Assembly (NCBI GenBank): GCA_016704655.1
Contig: JADIZR010000006.1
Span: 1 to 64,000, forward strand
Direction: 5' to 3'
Source of the DNA: Pseudomonadota bacterium
Lineage (GTDB): Bacteria > Pseudomonadota > Gammaproteobacteria > Steroidobacterales > Steroidobacteraceae
DNA length: 64,000 nt
The position numbers and the translations under genes were made by a program. Below the pieces are notes generated by a model. The model saw only the letters and a list, made by a program, of their open reading frames with translations. It was not told the DNA's origin and did no database searches. The number at the start of each line of letters is the position of its first letter. The stretch's first letter is position 1. Below, one piece after another: positions 10,326-20,207 of this stretch.

Positions 10326-11360
10326 TCACGCCAGCGGATTGTTGATTCGATCTTTGACTTCTGGGGTCCCGTGCCCGGTGGATTCGCTCGCTGGGCTCGC
10401 TTCACGTCGGGGAAACTGTATCACTCGTTCGACCTGATAGTCCTTGATTGCTCCCGCATGGGTGAAGATGATCAGCTCGCCAAGCAGCCCCAGCGCAAAA
10501 AGCTGCAGGCCCAACACGACCAACAGGGTGGAAAGCAGCAGGGCCGGACGTGCGGCGAGTGACTGGCCGAAGAACAGCCGTTCGATCACGATCCAGGTCA
10601 CGAGCAGGGCGCCAATGACGAACGTCGAGACCCCCACCATGCCGAAGAAGCGCAGTGGCTTCTTCGTGAATCGCACCAGGAAGAAGACTGTGAAGATGTC
10701 GAGGAAGCTGCGCGTGTATTCGCGCGGGCCGTAGATTCCCGAATGGCGGTCCTTCGACGACTGGCGGAGGTCCACCTCGCGGACCCGGAAACCCTGCCGG
10801 TCCGCCAGCACGGCGAGAAAACGATGCTGGTCGCCATACAGCTGGATCTCCTCCAGCACACGTCTGCTGAAGGCGCGAGCGCCGCAGCCCAGGTCCTGGA
10901 AGCGTATCCCGGTGACCGAGGCGAGCAACCCATGGAACAGCGAGCGCCGCATTCGTTCGAACGGTCCGCCGGCACGTGGCCAACGTCGACCTACCGCAAC
11001 ATCGCAGGAGCCCAGCGCCGTGACGAGTCGTTCGACGTCCATGCCCTCGATCTGGTGGTAGGCGGGGAGTGTGACGATTGTCTCGCCGCTCGCGAACTCG
11101 AAGCCAGCCATGATGGCGGTGGCCTCACCAAACTCTCGCGTCAGTCCTATGACGCTGAATCGCTCGCCAGCTGTCAGTAGCTCCCGCAGTCCGGTTGCGA
11201 AGACCTCTCGCGGGCCATCGAGCACGTAGATCAGTTCATACACCTGGCCGAGCGCGCCGAGTCCAGCCTTGTACTCGTCATGCAACTCACGCGCGTTTGC
11301 GTGCCGGCTGCCCACCGGGACGATGACGGACAATTCGACGTCCGATTTACGCTCATGCAT
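10326..11360 (-). CDS. GT2 family membrane glycosyltransferase, DPM1/GtrB-like, lacking the DxD motif
   Basis: The product has an N-terminal GT-A domain (LSVIVPVGSRHANARELHDE, then YVLDGPREVF) and two C-terminal membrane helices (about residues 230-310), the layout of polyprenyl-phosphate sugar transferases such as DPM1, ArnC and GtrB. The segment that normally carries the metal-binding DADLQ reads TLPAYHQIEGMD, so the DxD aspartates are missing. It overlaps the next GT2 gene by eight bases (ATGCATGA), so the two are translationally coupled. It may be a non-catalytic or metal-independent partner of that enzyme. Length (344 aa) is normal. Confidence 0.75.
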   Translation of the reverse strand: MHERKSDVELSVIVPVGSRHANARELHDEYKAGLGALGQVYELIYVLDGPREVFATGLRELLTAGERFSVIGLTREFGEATAIMAGFEFASGETIVTLPAYHQIEGMDVERLVTALGSCDVAVGRRWPRAGGPFERMRRSLFHGLLASVTGIRFQDLGCGARAFSRRVLEEIQLYGDQHRFLAVLADRQGFRVREVDLRQSSKDRHSGIYGPREYTRSFLDIFTVFFLVRFTKKPLRFFGMVGVSTFVIGALLVTWIVIERLFFGQSLAARPALLLSTLLVVLGLQLFALGLLGELIIFTHAGAIKDYQVERVIQFPRREASPASESTGHGTPEVKDRINNPLA

Positions 11361-12372
11361 GGGAAAGATCCTTGGAATCTTGAACGTTGGGCGACGAGTC
11401 CCACACCTTGCTGGTGAGCCGGGAGAAGTTCAGCTCACGGATGTCGCCAACTTTGTAGACGAGTTCGGCGAGCACGCCGCCGCAGACAAGGATGAACGCA
11501 GCCATCAACATGATGACGCCGGTGCCGGCGACGGGCAGCGGCAACTTGCCGCTGACGGCGCCCCAGTGCCACAAGGAATGACCCACCGCCAACGTCCCCA
11601 GCATCGCCAACGGCGTCGCGATCACGCTGAACCACAACAGCGGCCGCGACGTGAACGACGCGACAGTCTTGATGACCATGAGATCAAGTAGCACCTTGTA
11701 GACACGCGATAAGCCATATTTCGACTGACCAAACTGCCGCGCGTGATGACGCACCTTGATCTCGGCGATGCGGGGCCCCGCAATCGACGCCATGGCAGGG
11801 ATGAACCGGTGCATTTCAGAGTAAAGAGGGATTTCCTTGATCAAGGAGGCGCGATAGGCCTTGAGCGAACAGCCGTTGTCCTTGATTGGCACGCCTGTGA
11901 CTTTACCGATCAGCCAGTTCGCGATCTTCGACGGAATCTTGCGGGAGATCAGCTTGTCCTGACGGTTAAAGCGCCACCCGACGACGATGTCGTAGCCCTC
12001 GTTCATCTTGGCGAGAAAGTGCTCGATGTCCCGCGGGTCGTTCTGCAGGTCGCCGTCCATCGTGACCAGCACTTTGCCCCGCGCGTGCTCGATCCCCGCT
12101 GCCATGGCCGGCGTCTGGCCGTAATTGCGGCGGAACTGCACGACGCGCAGCCTCGCGTCGTGTTGCGCGAGTTCGATGGCCCGCTCCAGCGTACGGTCCC
12201 GGCTGCCGTCGTTGACGAATACCATTTCGAACGGGATTCCGAGCGGCTCGAGCGCGGCGACGATCGCCGCGTGCATTCGCACGATGTTGTCCTCTTCGTT
12301 GTAGAAGGGCACGATTACCGACAGGTCGGGTTGCAAATTCACGCGGGTCAGGTCCTCGGGCAAGGGCGACAT
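11353..12372 (-). CDS. GT2 family undecaprenyl-phosphate glycosyltransferase (ArnC/GtrB-like)
   Basis: Complete 339-residue GT2 protein. The nucleotide-sugar site is intact: VIVPFYNEEDNI near the start, FVNDGSRDRT, and the metal-binding MDGDLQNDP (DxD equivalent) near residue 110. Two hydrophobic helices follow residue 235. Family members transfer a sugar from a nucleotide donor to undecaprenyl phosphate at the inner face of the inner membrane; the product feeds GT-C enzymes such as the GT39-like protein at 7.2-8.8 kb. It is first in a two-gene unit with the DxD-less paralogue downstream. The 130-base gap to the divergent GMC gene must hold promoters for both. Confidence 0.82.
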   Translation of the reverse strand: MSPLPEDLTRVNLQPDLSVIVPFYNEEDNIVRMHAAIVAALEPLGIPFEMVFVNDGSRDRTLERAIELAQHDARLRVVQFRRNYGQTPAMAAGIEHARGKVLVTMDGDLQNDPRDIEHFLAKMNEGYDIVVGWRFNRQDKLISRKIPSKIANWLIGKVTGVPIKDNGCSLKAYRASLIKEIPLYSEMHRFIPAMASIAGPRIAEIKVRHHARQFGQSKYGLSRVYKVLLDLMVIKTVASFTSRPLLWFSVIATPLAMLGTLAVGHSLWHWGAVSGKLPLPVAGTGVIMLMAAFILVCGGVLAELVYKVGDIRELNFSRLTSKVWDSSPNVQDSKDLSHA

Positions 12373-12501
12373 GATAACGCGAGCGCAGTGGTTGGAATTG
12401 CGACGTACTTCAAAAAGTGTCCTGGCTGCCGCGCAGATAATTGGTACCTGCCCGCAGGCATAATGTGCAGCCCGAGCGTTGTCGCCATCTCAGGGATTCA
12501 C

Positions 12502-14104
12502 GTGAGCTTTATCGACGCACGAGATTTGGTTCCCCCAGCGCCTCGAAGCCGATGTCTGCATCGTCGGCGGCGGCGCTGCCGGCATCACGATCGCCAGCGA
12601 ATTGCTGGGGAGCGGCCTCGACATCTGCCTCGTCGAGAGCGGGGGATTCACGCCGGACGCGGAGACCCAGGCGCTGTGCGACCTGCAGAGCACCGGGTAC
12701 CCGGTGCGCGAGAACTTCATGTCACGCGCACGGTACTTTGGCGGCAGCTGCAACCTGTGGGCCGGCCGCAACATGACCCTGAACGACCTCGACTTTGAAG
12801 CGCGCGACTGGGTGCCTGGCAGCGGCTGGCCGATTCCGCACGCCGAGGTGACCCGTTACTATCCCAGGACCTTCGAGATCCTCGAGTTGCCCACGCTGGA
12901 TCGCGTGACCCCGGAGTTCCTGGTCAAGGGCATGTCGCAGGACGAGCGCCGGCTATTCCAGGACGGCCCGTTCGCGCCGACGCTGTCGCTGTGGCCGAAG
13001 AGCGCGACCCGTTTCGGCTCGGCTTTCGGTTCCGAGTTGCGCAGGGCGACGAGCGCCCGCGTGCTGATTAACGCGTCCGTCACGAGTTTGGCGCTCAACG
13101 CGGCGGGGAATGCGGTCGAATCCGTCAGGGCCGCGACGACCGATGGACGACAGGTCGAGATCCGGGCGCGCTGCGTGGTGCTCGCCTGCGGCGGCCTCGA
13201 GAACGCGCGGCTGCTATTGGCCTCGAGGGACAGGCAGCCCGAGGGCATCGGCAACGGCACCGATCAGGTGGGTCGCTACTTCATGGATCACCCGCGGGCG
13301 GTCTTCGGTAAGGTGCATCTGCCAGCAGGCGTCAAGGTGCCGATGCTGCGCGGCCGGCCGCTCAGCGACGGCAAGCTGCAGGTCGGCGTGGGGCTGTCCC
13401 CCTCGACACAGCGACGTGAGGGGCTCCTCAACCATTACGTCACACTTGAGTTGCAGACGTCCGGCTACGCGGAGGCGAAGTACCAGTCCTTCATTCAGAC
13501 CATGAAGGTCGTGCTGCGGCGGGGATACGCCGGCAGCCGGTGGGATTTCGCACGGTCCCACATGACCCGGATCCCGGACATGATTTACTTGCTGAGCCCC
13601 AAGGAACTGATGCCACACCTGGTGTACCGGTCATATGTGGCGCTGCGGGACGCAATCCCGAGCCGCCCGGCGCCCAGGACGTATGTGGCCGTGTATTTCT
13701 GCGAGCAGCCGCCTGATCCGCAGAGCCGTGTGATGCTTAGCGAGGAGACCGACCGGCTCGGTGTCAACAAGCTGAAGCTCCACTGGCGCATTGGGGATCC
13801 GGTCAGGCAGAGCGTCTTTCGGATGCAGGAACTGCTCGGCCGCGAACTCGAACGCACCGGAGTGGGAAGACTCGAAGCCGGTGACGGCGACCCGCTCTTC
13901 ACGGATGCATCGCACCACATGGGGACCACCCGAATGAGCGCCAGCCAGAGGGACGGCGTCGTAGATACCGATTGCAGGGTCCACGGGGTGACCAACCTGT
14001 ACATTGCCGGCAGCTCCGTTTTCCCCTGCGCCGGGCATGCCAATCCGACGCTCACCATCGTGGCGCTCGCCTTGCGGCTGGCTGAACGCCTGCGTGCCCT
14101 GTGA
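12502..14104 (+). CDS. GMC family FAD-dependent oxidoreductase (one frameshift near the start)
   Basis: The C-terminal 500 residues form a clean frame from 12602. Just upstream, another frame supplies the missing FAD-binding strand ADVCIVGGGAAGITIASEL, preceded by a run of five C at about 12532 where one indel joins it to a GTG start at 12502 (AGGGA five bases upstream). The C-terminal signature HHMGTTRMS and NLYIAGSSVFPCAGHANPT is the GMC_oxred_C domain with the catalytic His. Substrate is unknown; GMC enzymes in EPS clusters probably oxidise a sugar or polyol. Corrected length is about 534 aa, normal for the family. The break lies in a homopolymer and may be artefactual. Confidence 0.8.
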
Positions 14105-14106
14105 AA

Positions 14107-14140
14107 AATTCTTATTTAAGCTCAATAAGATACAATTAAC
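14107..14140 (+). promoter_or_regulatory. Possible sigma-70-type promoter ahead of the long EPS operon
   Basis: A short AT-rich stretch stands out in GC-rich sequence right after the GMC gene. TACAAT at 14131-14136 could be a -10 box; TTCTTA at 14109-14114 is a weak -35 candidate at 16 bases. It lies about 75 bases ahead of the GT2 start codon and precedes eight co-directional genes. Only consensus-level evidence. Confidence 0.3.
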
Positions 14141-14211
14141 TGTGACTGTCCTTTCGACTTCCGGTCGCACGGTTTCCAGCGGGACAGTCGGAAGTGTGGA
14201 TACCAGCCCTG

Positions 14212-15291
14212 ATGCAGAATAAGACATCAAACGACACCAGGCCAACTCTCTGCGTGATCAATTACAACGGAGCCAACGTCCTGCCAGACGCGCTCGAGGC
14301 GGCTTGCCGGCTGACCGACCGCTTTGGAGAAATGCTGGTCATCGACAACGGCTCGACCGATGGTAGCGTCGAGACGGTCGAACGCCACTTTTCACCGTTC
14401 CGTGTCGTCCGACTCGGTGCGAACCTGGGCGCAGGCGGCGCGCGCAATGCCGGTCTGCGCGAGGCAGCCTCGGACCTCATTTTGTTCATCGACAACGACG
14501 TTGCGCTGACGGCGGCCTGCGTTGATGAACTGGTTGGCGCAATGGAGAGCCACCCGCGGGCGGCGCTGGCCGCGGCAGCCGTCGTCTATGCACACCGGCG
14601 CGACACCGTCCAGTACGACGGTGCGGAATGTCATTTCCTCGGAATACAGACCTTGCTCGACGAAAATCGCAGTATCGCGGAACTCGATCCAGCGGTGCGC
14701 AAGGTGGGCTCGATCGTGACGTGCTGTTTCCTGGCGGATCGTGCGCGATTGCCGGCTGACGTGACGTTCGATGAGGAATTCTTCTACCAGCTCGAGGACC
14801 ACGACTTCGGGGTGCGTGTTCGCGCGCGTGGCCCGGAAATCCTCTCGGTTCCGACGGCGCTCTGCTATCACGGCAAGGGCACAGAGGGGCTCTCGATCCG
14901 GCATACCGGTACGTATACGACGAAGCGTGTCTACTACCTGATCCGGAACCGCTGGCTGTTCGTACTCAAGAACTATTCGCTGCGGACTTTGCTACTCCTG
15001 GCGCCTCTTTTCGTGTTCTATGAGTTGGCCCAGTTCGCTATCGTGCTCAAGAAACGATGGTGGACCGAATGGGGCAACGCGGTGATCTGGATCGTTCGCA
15101 GTTTCCCGAGCATCGTTGCGCGACGCCGGCACATTCAGAAGCATCGCCAGGTTCCGGACCGGGAGATCCTGAAAGGCGGACGCATTCCGTTCCGGCCTGA
15201 GCTGACCACCAGTCCGTTGGAGGACATCGCACACCGCCTCTTTAATTTCGTAGCTTCGTCCTATTGGGCCGTCGTGCGGCCGCTGATCTGA
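14212..15291 (+). CDS. GT2 family glycosyltransferase (rhamnosyltransferase-like)
   Basis: A clean frame of 359 residues from ATG 14212 (an in-frame GTG at 14194 is the alternative). It shows LCVINYNGANVL, VIDNGSTDGSVE, and LFIDNDVAL as the DxD-type metal site, then FYQLEDHDFGVRVRARG in the acceptor-facing region, as in GT2 enzymes of the WcaA/rhamnosyltransferase group. A hydrophobic segment near residues 255-285 could associate with the membrane. It opens a run of co-directional genes to 22.8 kb whose spacing is mostly under 25 bases, so they are probably one transcript. Donor and acceptor sugars are unknown. Confidence 0.8.
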   Translation: MQNKTSNDTRPTLCVINYNGANVLPDALEAACRLTDRFGEMLVIDNGSTDGSVETVERHFSPFRVVRLGANLGAGGARNAGLREAASDLILFIDNDVALTAACVDELVGAMESHPRAALAAAAVVYAHRRDTVQYDGAECHFLGIQTLLDENRSIAELDPAVRKVGSIVTCCFLADRARLPADVTFDEEFFYQLEDHDFGVRVRARGPEILSVPTALCYHGKGTEGLSIRHTGTYTTKRVYYLIRNRWLFVLKNYSLRTLLLLAPLFVFYELAQFAIVLKKRWWTEWGNAVIWIVRSFPSIVARRRHIQKHRQVPDREILKGGRIPFRPELTTSPLEDIAHRLFNFVASSYWAVVRPLI

Positions 15292-15311
15292 AGCCGGGGC
15301 GCAACGTTCAC

Positions 15312-16500
15312 ATGAGTACGGAAAAGACAGTCGCGGACCGTGTCCTGCTCTGTCGCGCCGCAACCGTTCTACGCAGATCGAGGTACGCCGATTGCGGTGC
15401 GTTACGTCCTGCTGGCGTTGCACGACCTTGGAATGCCGGCCGACCTGCTGACCGTGCCGATCGGCCGCGACGTGGCCCTGCCCGGGGCTACCATTCACCG
15501 AGTTCGGAACCTGCTGCGCGCCCATTCAATGCCTGTGGGCTTCTCGGGCACCAAGGTAGTCTTTGATGTGCAGATCGGCGCCCGGATGCTGCAGATACTG
15601 CGCCGCGGCCACTATCGGTACATACACGCCGTCGAGGAGTCGGTTTTCCTCGCCTTGGTCGCGCGCGGTCGACGCGGCGTGCCGGTGATCTACGACATGG
15701 CGTCGGCGCTGCCGGAGCACTTGGCCAAAAAATGGCCGCTTGGCAGTCGCCCGGCGCAATGGCTCCTCAGGCGGGCCGAGCGTTGGGCGCTGGCTCGTGT
15801 CGCGGTGGTCATCTGCAGCGCCGGCCTGGGAGACTACGTTCGGAGGGTAGCGCCGCGTACCCGGGTTCTGGAGTGGCGTTTTCCGGCGCAGCTGGCGGAC
15901 GTCGGGCGGGAAACGCTGGCGGCACGCAAGCAGGCCCTTGGGATTGCTCCCGGTGCCCGAATCGTGTTCTACAGCGGAAATTTCGCCGAGTACCAGGGCA
16001 TCGACCTCCTGTTCGAGGCCGCCAGAAGCGTGTTGGAGCAGCACCCGGACGTCTACCTGGTCTGCGTCGGTGCGAGCGACCAGCAGGAGATCGAATTTGG
16101 AAGGAGGATGCTGGCAGGGGCACCCGAGGAGCGCATCCGCCTGATTTCCCGCCAGCCGCGAGAACTCATGGACGAGTTTGTCGCGATGGCGGACGTCTTG
16201 GTGTCGCCTCGCAGCGCACTCGGCAATTTTCCGCTCAAGGTTTTCGATTACCTTGCAGTCGGCAAGCCCATCGTGGCAACGGATGTGCCGAGCCATCGCT
16301 GCGTTCTCGATGACAACCTTGCGTTGCTTTGCGAGCCTACCGCGGCGGGGCTGGCGAAAGGAATCTCACGTGTTTGACGATTCGTCCCTGGCCGCGTCGT
16401 TGGGGTCGAGTGCCAAGGCATTCGCGGAGCGGAGTTGTCATGGTCGAGGTTCCGGGACCTGATCGCTCGGATCTACGCAACAGCCGAAGGCAGGGACTGA
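15312..16500 (+). pseudogene. GT4 family glycosyltransferase, frameshifted at both ends
   Basis: ATG 15312 opens the frame; an indel near 15355 is needed to reach APQPFYADRGTPIAVRYV, the classic N-terminal loop of GT4 transferases. The body is clean to about 16370 (FYSGNFAEYQGIDLLFEAA, and SPRSALGNFPLKVFDYLAVG as the donor-site block). Two further indels near 16365 and 16435 give the tail SRFRDLIARIYATAEGRD with a stop at 16500, four bases before the next gene. Corrected length is about 396 aa, normal for GT4. Cytoplasmic, probably adds a sugar to the growing repeat unit. Confidence 0.68.
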
Positions 16501-16503
16501 TAG

Positions 16504-17769
16504 ATGGCTGAGTCGCCGGCGTCGCACGGTCAGTCGGACCACCTTGTACCCGCCCCGGTGGACCATCGGGTGGGTGGCCGGCGTTGTCCATTTGCTATGT
16601 TGTGCCCGGTCACGACCTGCTGCTCGTCCGGGCCGACGCGCAACGTGCTGAACCTCGCGCGGGAGTTGAGTCGGTGGGCCGACGTGACGGTCGCATTTCG
16701 GCAGCGAGTCGACGCAACCGACGCGCTCGGCTTCAAAGTGGTCGAGATCCAACCCAGGCAGCGCGCCGAGGGCGCCGACGATTCCGCGATGCGCGGCATA
16801 GGCTATGGGGATTTCCTGTCGTATTTGCAGGCGATTCGCCGGTTCGCGCACCACGAACTGGGTACCTTTGACGTCGTACTCGAGAAGAGCTGGCTGATCT
16901 CCGGCTATGTTTCGGAGCTGTGCCGTCGCCGCGGGCAGCTTGGAGTGCCGGTGGAGAACATCGTGCAGAATCCGGCGCACGCGGCGTCGGGGAAACTGGC
17001 AAAGCTCGTGCGCATGCACGTTGCGGCTGGTTGGCGGGCCGGGCGATCCGCGGCGCGCCACTGATGATCGCCGAGACCGAGTTCCTCAAGAAGGAGATCG
17101 CTGCCTACTGGCGAGTTCCGCTGGATCGCATCGCGGTCGTGGATCTCGGCGTGGACCGCAAGTTGTTCCACCCAATCGACCAGGGCGCGGCCCGCGAAGT
17201 CTGGGCATCGCCGCAAGATGCGACCCTGCTGATGTACGTCGGCGTGCTCGACCGGACCCACAATCTCGAGCCGGCGATCCGAGCGGCGGGGTCGGCCGAT
17301 GCCGGGATCGAATTGCATGTGATCGGGGACGGCGTGCGCAGGGCTGAGTACGAATCCCTGGCGGCGTCGGCGCGGGCGCGAGTGGTCTTCCACGGGAAGG
17401 TCGAGCACGAACGGGTACCGTGGTTCATCGCGGCAGCGGACCTCTGCCTGGCGCCATACGATTCCGCGGCATTCTCCTCGGGTGAACTCGGCTATTCGAC
17501 GATGAAGATTCCGGAGTATCTCAGCGTGGGACGCGCCGTGGTGAGCGTGCCGAGCGGGCGCATCCGCACGCTCGTGAAGGAAGGGGAGACGGGTTTCCTG
17601 TTTGCGAACGAGCCGGAGAGTTGGGCGCGGTTCCTGCGGGCATTGCCGTCGCGAGACCGATTGCGGGAGATGGGTGAGTCGGCTGCGGCCTTGAAGCTCA
17701 CCTCGTGGGAAGATACGGCACTGGGCTATCTGTCGCTCTGCGAGAGCGCACTGGCGGCCCAGGGCCTGA
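16504..17769 (+). pseudogene. GT4 family glycosyltransferase, frameshifted
   Basis: Starts at ATG 16504. The expected opening, SICYVVPGHDLL, lies in a neighbouring frame near 16585 and joins GPTRNVLNLARELSRWADV after an indel near 16620. A second break near 17040 leads to the donor half: LMYVGVLDRTHNLEPAIRAA, VFHGKVEHERVPWFIAAAD, KIPEYLSVGRAVVSVPSG. A third small indel close to 17765 places the stop at about 17769, just before the AGGAGAGAGG site of the next gene; without it the frame overruns that gene by 280 bases. Corrected length is about 420 aa. Same operon as the preceding GT4; the sugar is unknown. Confidence 0.65.
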
Positions 17770-17781
17770 GAGGAGAGAGGA

Positions 17782-18207
17782 ATGGACGTTTACCGTTGGA
17801 GTGTCTTTGCGCACATTTTCTTCAGCGTCCTGTTCACGGGGCTGGCGCTGTACTGGATGATCATGCTCACTTCGCTCAGCCGTCGATTCGACACCGGGGA
17901 GGCCGGTCGATTGCTCGGAATTGCGCACGGCTCGCGGTGGCCGCACGTGGCCGTTCCTTACAAGTGGCGTCTGCCGCTGTCCTGGGTGACCACGTTGGTC
18001 ATGGTGGGGTTGTGGCTCACCGGCATCGTGAATTCGAAGCTGCGCGGCATGCCTGAAGGCCCGCTCTGGTGGACCAAGATGGGGCTGTTCCTGGCGCTCA
18101 TCGCGCTGCAGGTCGCGCTGACTCGGCGGCCCTATCCGACTGCGGTGAGGGTCAATTTCGTGCTCGCGGTCGCCATGCTTCTCGTGTCCGGCTGGGTCAT
18201 TCGGTGA
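17782..18207 (+). CDS. CopD-like/DUF integral membrane protein, four helices
   Basis: Clean frame of 141 residues with a strong AGGAGAGAGG ribosome-binding site. Four hydrophobic helices cover about residues 8-30, 66-88, 96-112 and 120-140; a His in the first helix (VFAHIFF) and a lysine/tryptophan-rich loop are visible. The hydropathy pattern and the pairing with a similar gene 7 bases downstream are like CopD/DUF2269 family membrane proteins. No copper motif is obvious, so copper transport should not be assumed. Its location inside a polysaccharide operon suggests a membrane role in glycan modification or redox support of the nearby oxidoreductases. Confidence 0.55.
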   Translation: MDVYRWSVFAHIFFSVLFTGLALYWMIMLTSLSRRFDTGEAGRLLGIAHGSRWPHVAVPYKWRLPLSWVTTLVMVGLWLTGIVNSKLRGMPEGPLWWTKMGLFLALIALQVALTRRPYPTAVRVNFVLAVAMLLVSGWVIR

Positions 18208-18214
18208 AGCAGCC

Positions 18215-18647
18215 ATGAACCTCTATCTGATCTGCGTAAGCCTGCACCTCCTTGCGCTGTCGTTGTGGTTGGGGCACATGTTCATCTGGTCCCTTGTCGT
18301 CGGTCCCGGCAGTGAAGCGCGTTCAACCGCAGGAGACGGCGGACTTGCTGCGCGAAGCCAGCCTTTTCCGCGGTGGCCTGGGCTGGCCGGCCCTTGCGAT
18401 ACTCATTCCGACGGGGCTCTATATGCTGCATTACCGCGGCATCGAGATCGGGCAGTTGTTGTCGGGCACGGCCTTCCAGGGCACCCAGGGCACGGCGCTC
18501 GCGGTGAAACTCGCGTGCGTCGGCGGAATGATGGTGTACCAGGCGGTCATCGGCCACCGGCGCGCGCCGATCGCGATTTACTTCGACATGCTGCTCGCGC
18601 TGATCGTCATCGGTACGTCTGTCGTCATCGTGCGAGGCTGGCTCTAG
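18215..18647 (+). CDS. CopD-like membrane protein (one frameshift)
   Basis: ATG 18215 starts NLYLICVSLHLLALSLWLGH, whose helix with two His residues is the hallmark of the CopD/DUF2269 fold (HLxxxxxWLGxxF). An indel near 18305 (after SLVVGP) joins it to the remaining three helices (GWPALAILIPTGLYML, ALAVKLACVGGMMVYQAVIG, MLLALIVIGTSVVIVRGW), ending in TAG directly before the GTG of the next gene. Corrected length is about 144 aa, like its upstream partner, so the two are probably a heterodimeric membrane unit. Function unknown. Confidence 0.55.
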
Positions 18648-20185
18648 GTGGCGCACACTTCCGGGAAGACTGTCGTCATCGGCCTGGAGCTTGGTGATGG
18701 GCAACTCGTCAAGGCCTGGGCGCAGGCGGGACGCCTGCCTCGCCTGAAATCGCTGGTGGAGCAGGGCTGCTGGGGCTGGCTCGAGACCACCGCCGAGCAG
18801 TTGCACATCTCGGCCTGGCCGTGCATCTATACCGGCGCCACGCCAGGCGAGCACGGCGTTTACTTTACGTTCCAGCCCGCGCCTGGCATGCAGGGCTATC
18901 AGCGCTTCCACACCGGCCTCTACGGTTGCCCGACGTTCTGGAAAGTTCTCGACGCGGCCGGCAAGCGGTGCGCCGTGTTCGACGCGCCGTACTCGCATCC
19001 GGAAGAGGGCTACGGTGGTGCGTTCATTTACGACTGGGGCACTTGGGCGCATTACCTCAAGCCGGGGTCGTCGCCGCCTGCGCTGATCAGGCAGCTCGAC
19101 AAGGCCTGCGGGCCCTATCCGCTTGGCAACGAGGCGAACGACCTCGGTTTTGCGCCGCTCGACCCCGCCGACACTCCCGGCGCCTGGTGAAATCCGTCAA
19201 GGCCAAGGCCGATGCCACCTGCTGGCTGATGAAAGGCCAGGGGCGCCGAGCTTCTTTCACCGTGTTCGGCGAGACGCACGTCGCGGGCCACTACCTCTGG
19301 TCGGCCAGCCTCCAGGACACTGCGGCGAGGCTGCCATCGCCGATGCTGGCCGTCTACCAGGAACTCGACCGCGCGATCGGGCAGATTCAGGATGCCGCTG
19401 GTCCCGACGCGACGGTCGTCGTCATCTCCGGTGACAGCGTCGGGCCGAACAACGCAGGATGGCAATTGTTGCCCGAGGTGCTCGAGCGCCTGGGGTACCT
19501 GGCGACTCCGCAGGCGCAGCAGGACGGGGACGGCAGCCCGCCATCGGCACGCAAGTTCGACCCGGTGAAAGCGTTACGAGATCTGCTGCCGAAGGATTTT
19601 CGCAAGAGTCTTGCACGCAAGCTGCCGACGAAACTGCGCGACAAGTTGGCGCAGCGCGTGGACACGGCGGACATTGACTGGACTCGCACGCGCGCCTTCT
19701 GGCTGCCGACGGACCTCGAAGGTTGCATCCGCGTAAACCTGAAAGGCCGCGAGCCGCAGGGGACGGTGGAGCCGGGCGCCGAGTTCGAGCGCGTGCTCGA
19801 CGAACTGACGGCGGAATTCAATGCATTGCGCGACGTGCACACCGGCCGGCCGATCGTGCGCGACGTCATCCGCACGGACCGGGCCATGCCGGGCGAGCGC
19901 GGCGCCTACCTGCCGGACCTGATCGTCCGCTGGGATGCGTCGGCCCCGATCACCGCGGCCAGCTCGCCGCGCGTGGGCACCGTGTCGAGCCCGTCGCCAG
20001 ACACACGTCCGGGCACGCACCGCGGCCCGGGTTTCGTCGTCGCCATGGGGCCTGGCATTCCCCGCGGCTCAACGCTGCGCGACGGGCACATCCTGGACTT
20101 CGCACCGACACTGGTGGCACGGCTCGGCGTCGCCGTGCCGGAGCACATGCACGGCCGCGTCTGGCGTGAGCTGACGGCGACTTAG
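18648..20185 (+). CDS. Alkaline-phosphatase-superfamily (type I phosphodiesterase) protein 1, one frameshift
   Basis: GTG at 18648 follows immediately on the previous stop. The first frame carries SAWPCIYTGATPGEHGVYF, which matches the nucleophile loop (Thr/Ser in the P-x-x-x-TG-x-x-PG-x-HG context) of type I phosphodiesterase/nucleotide pyrophosphatase proteins. An indel near 19190 links it to the rest (GETHVAGHYLW, VVISGDSVGPNNAGW, GHILDFAPTLVARLG). Total about 512 aa. It is clearly homologous to the proteins at 21.3 and 29.6 kb. The first metal-ligand position reads GLELGD, with Glu where the paralogue has GLDSAD. No signal peptide, so a cytoplasmic phospho-substrate is likely; the substrate is unknown. 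Confidence 0.72.
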
Positions 20186-20207
20186 GAACGATACGGAGAC
20201 AGCAATC

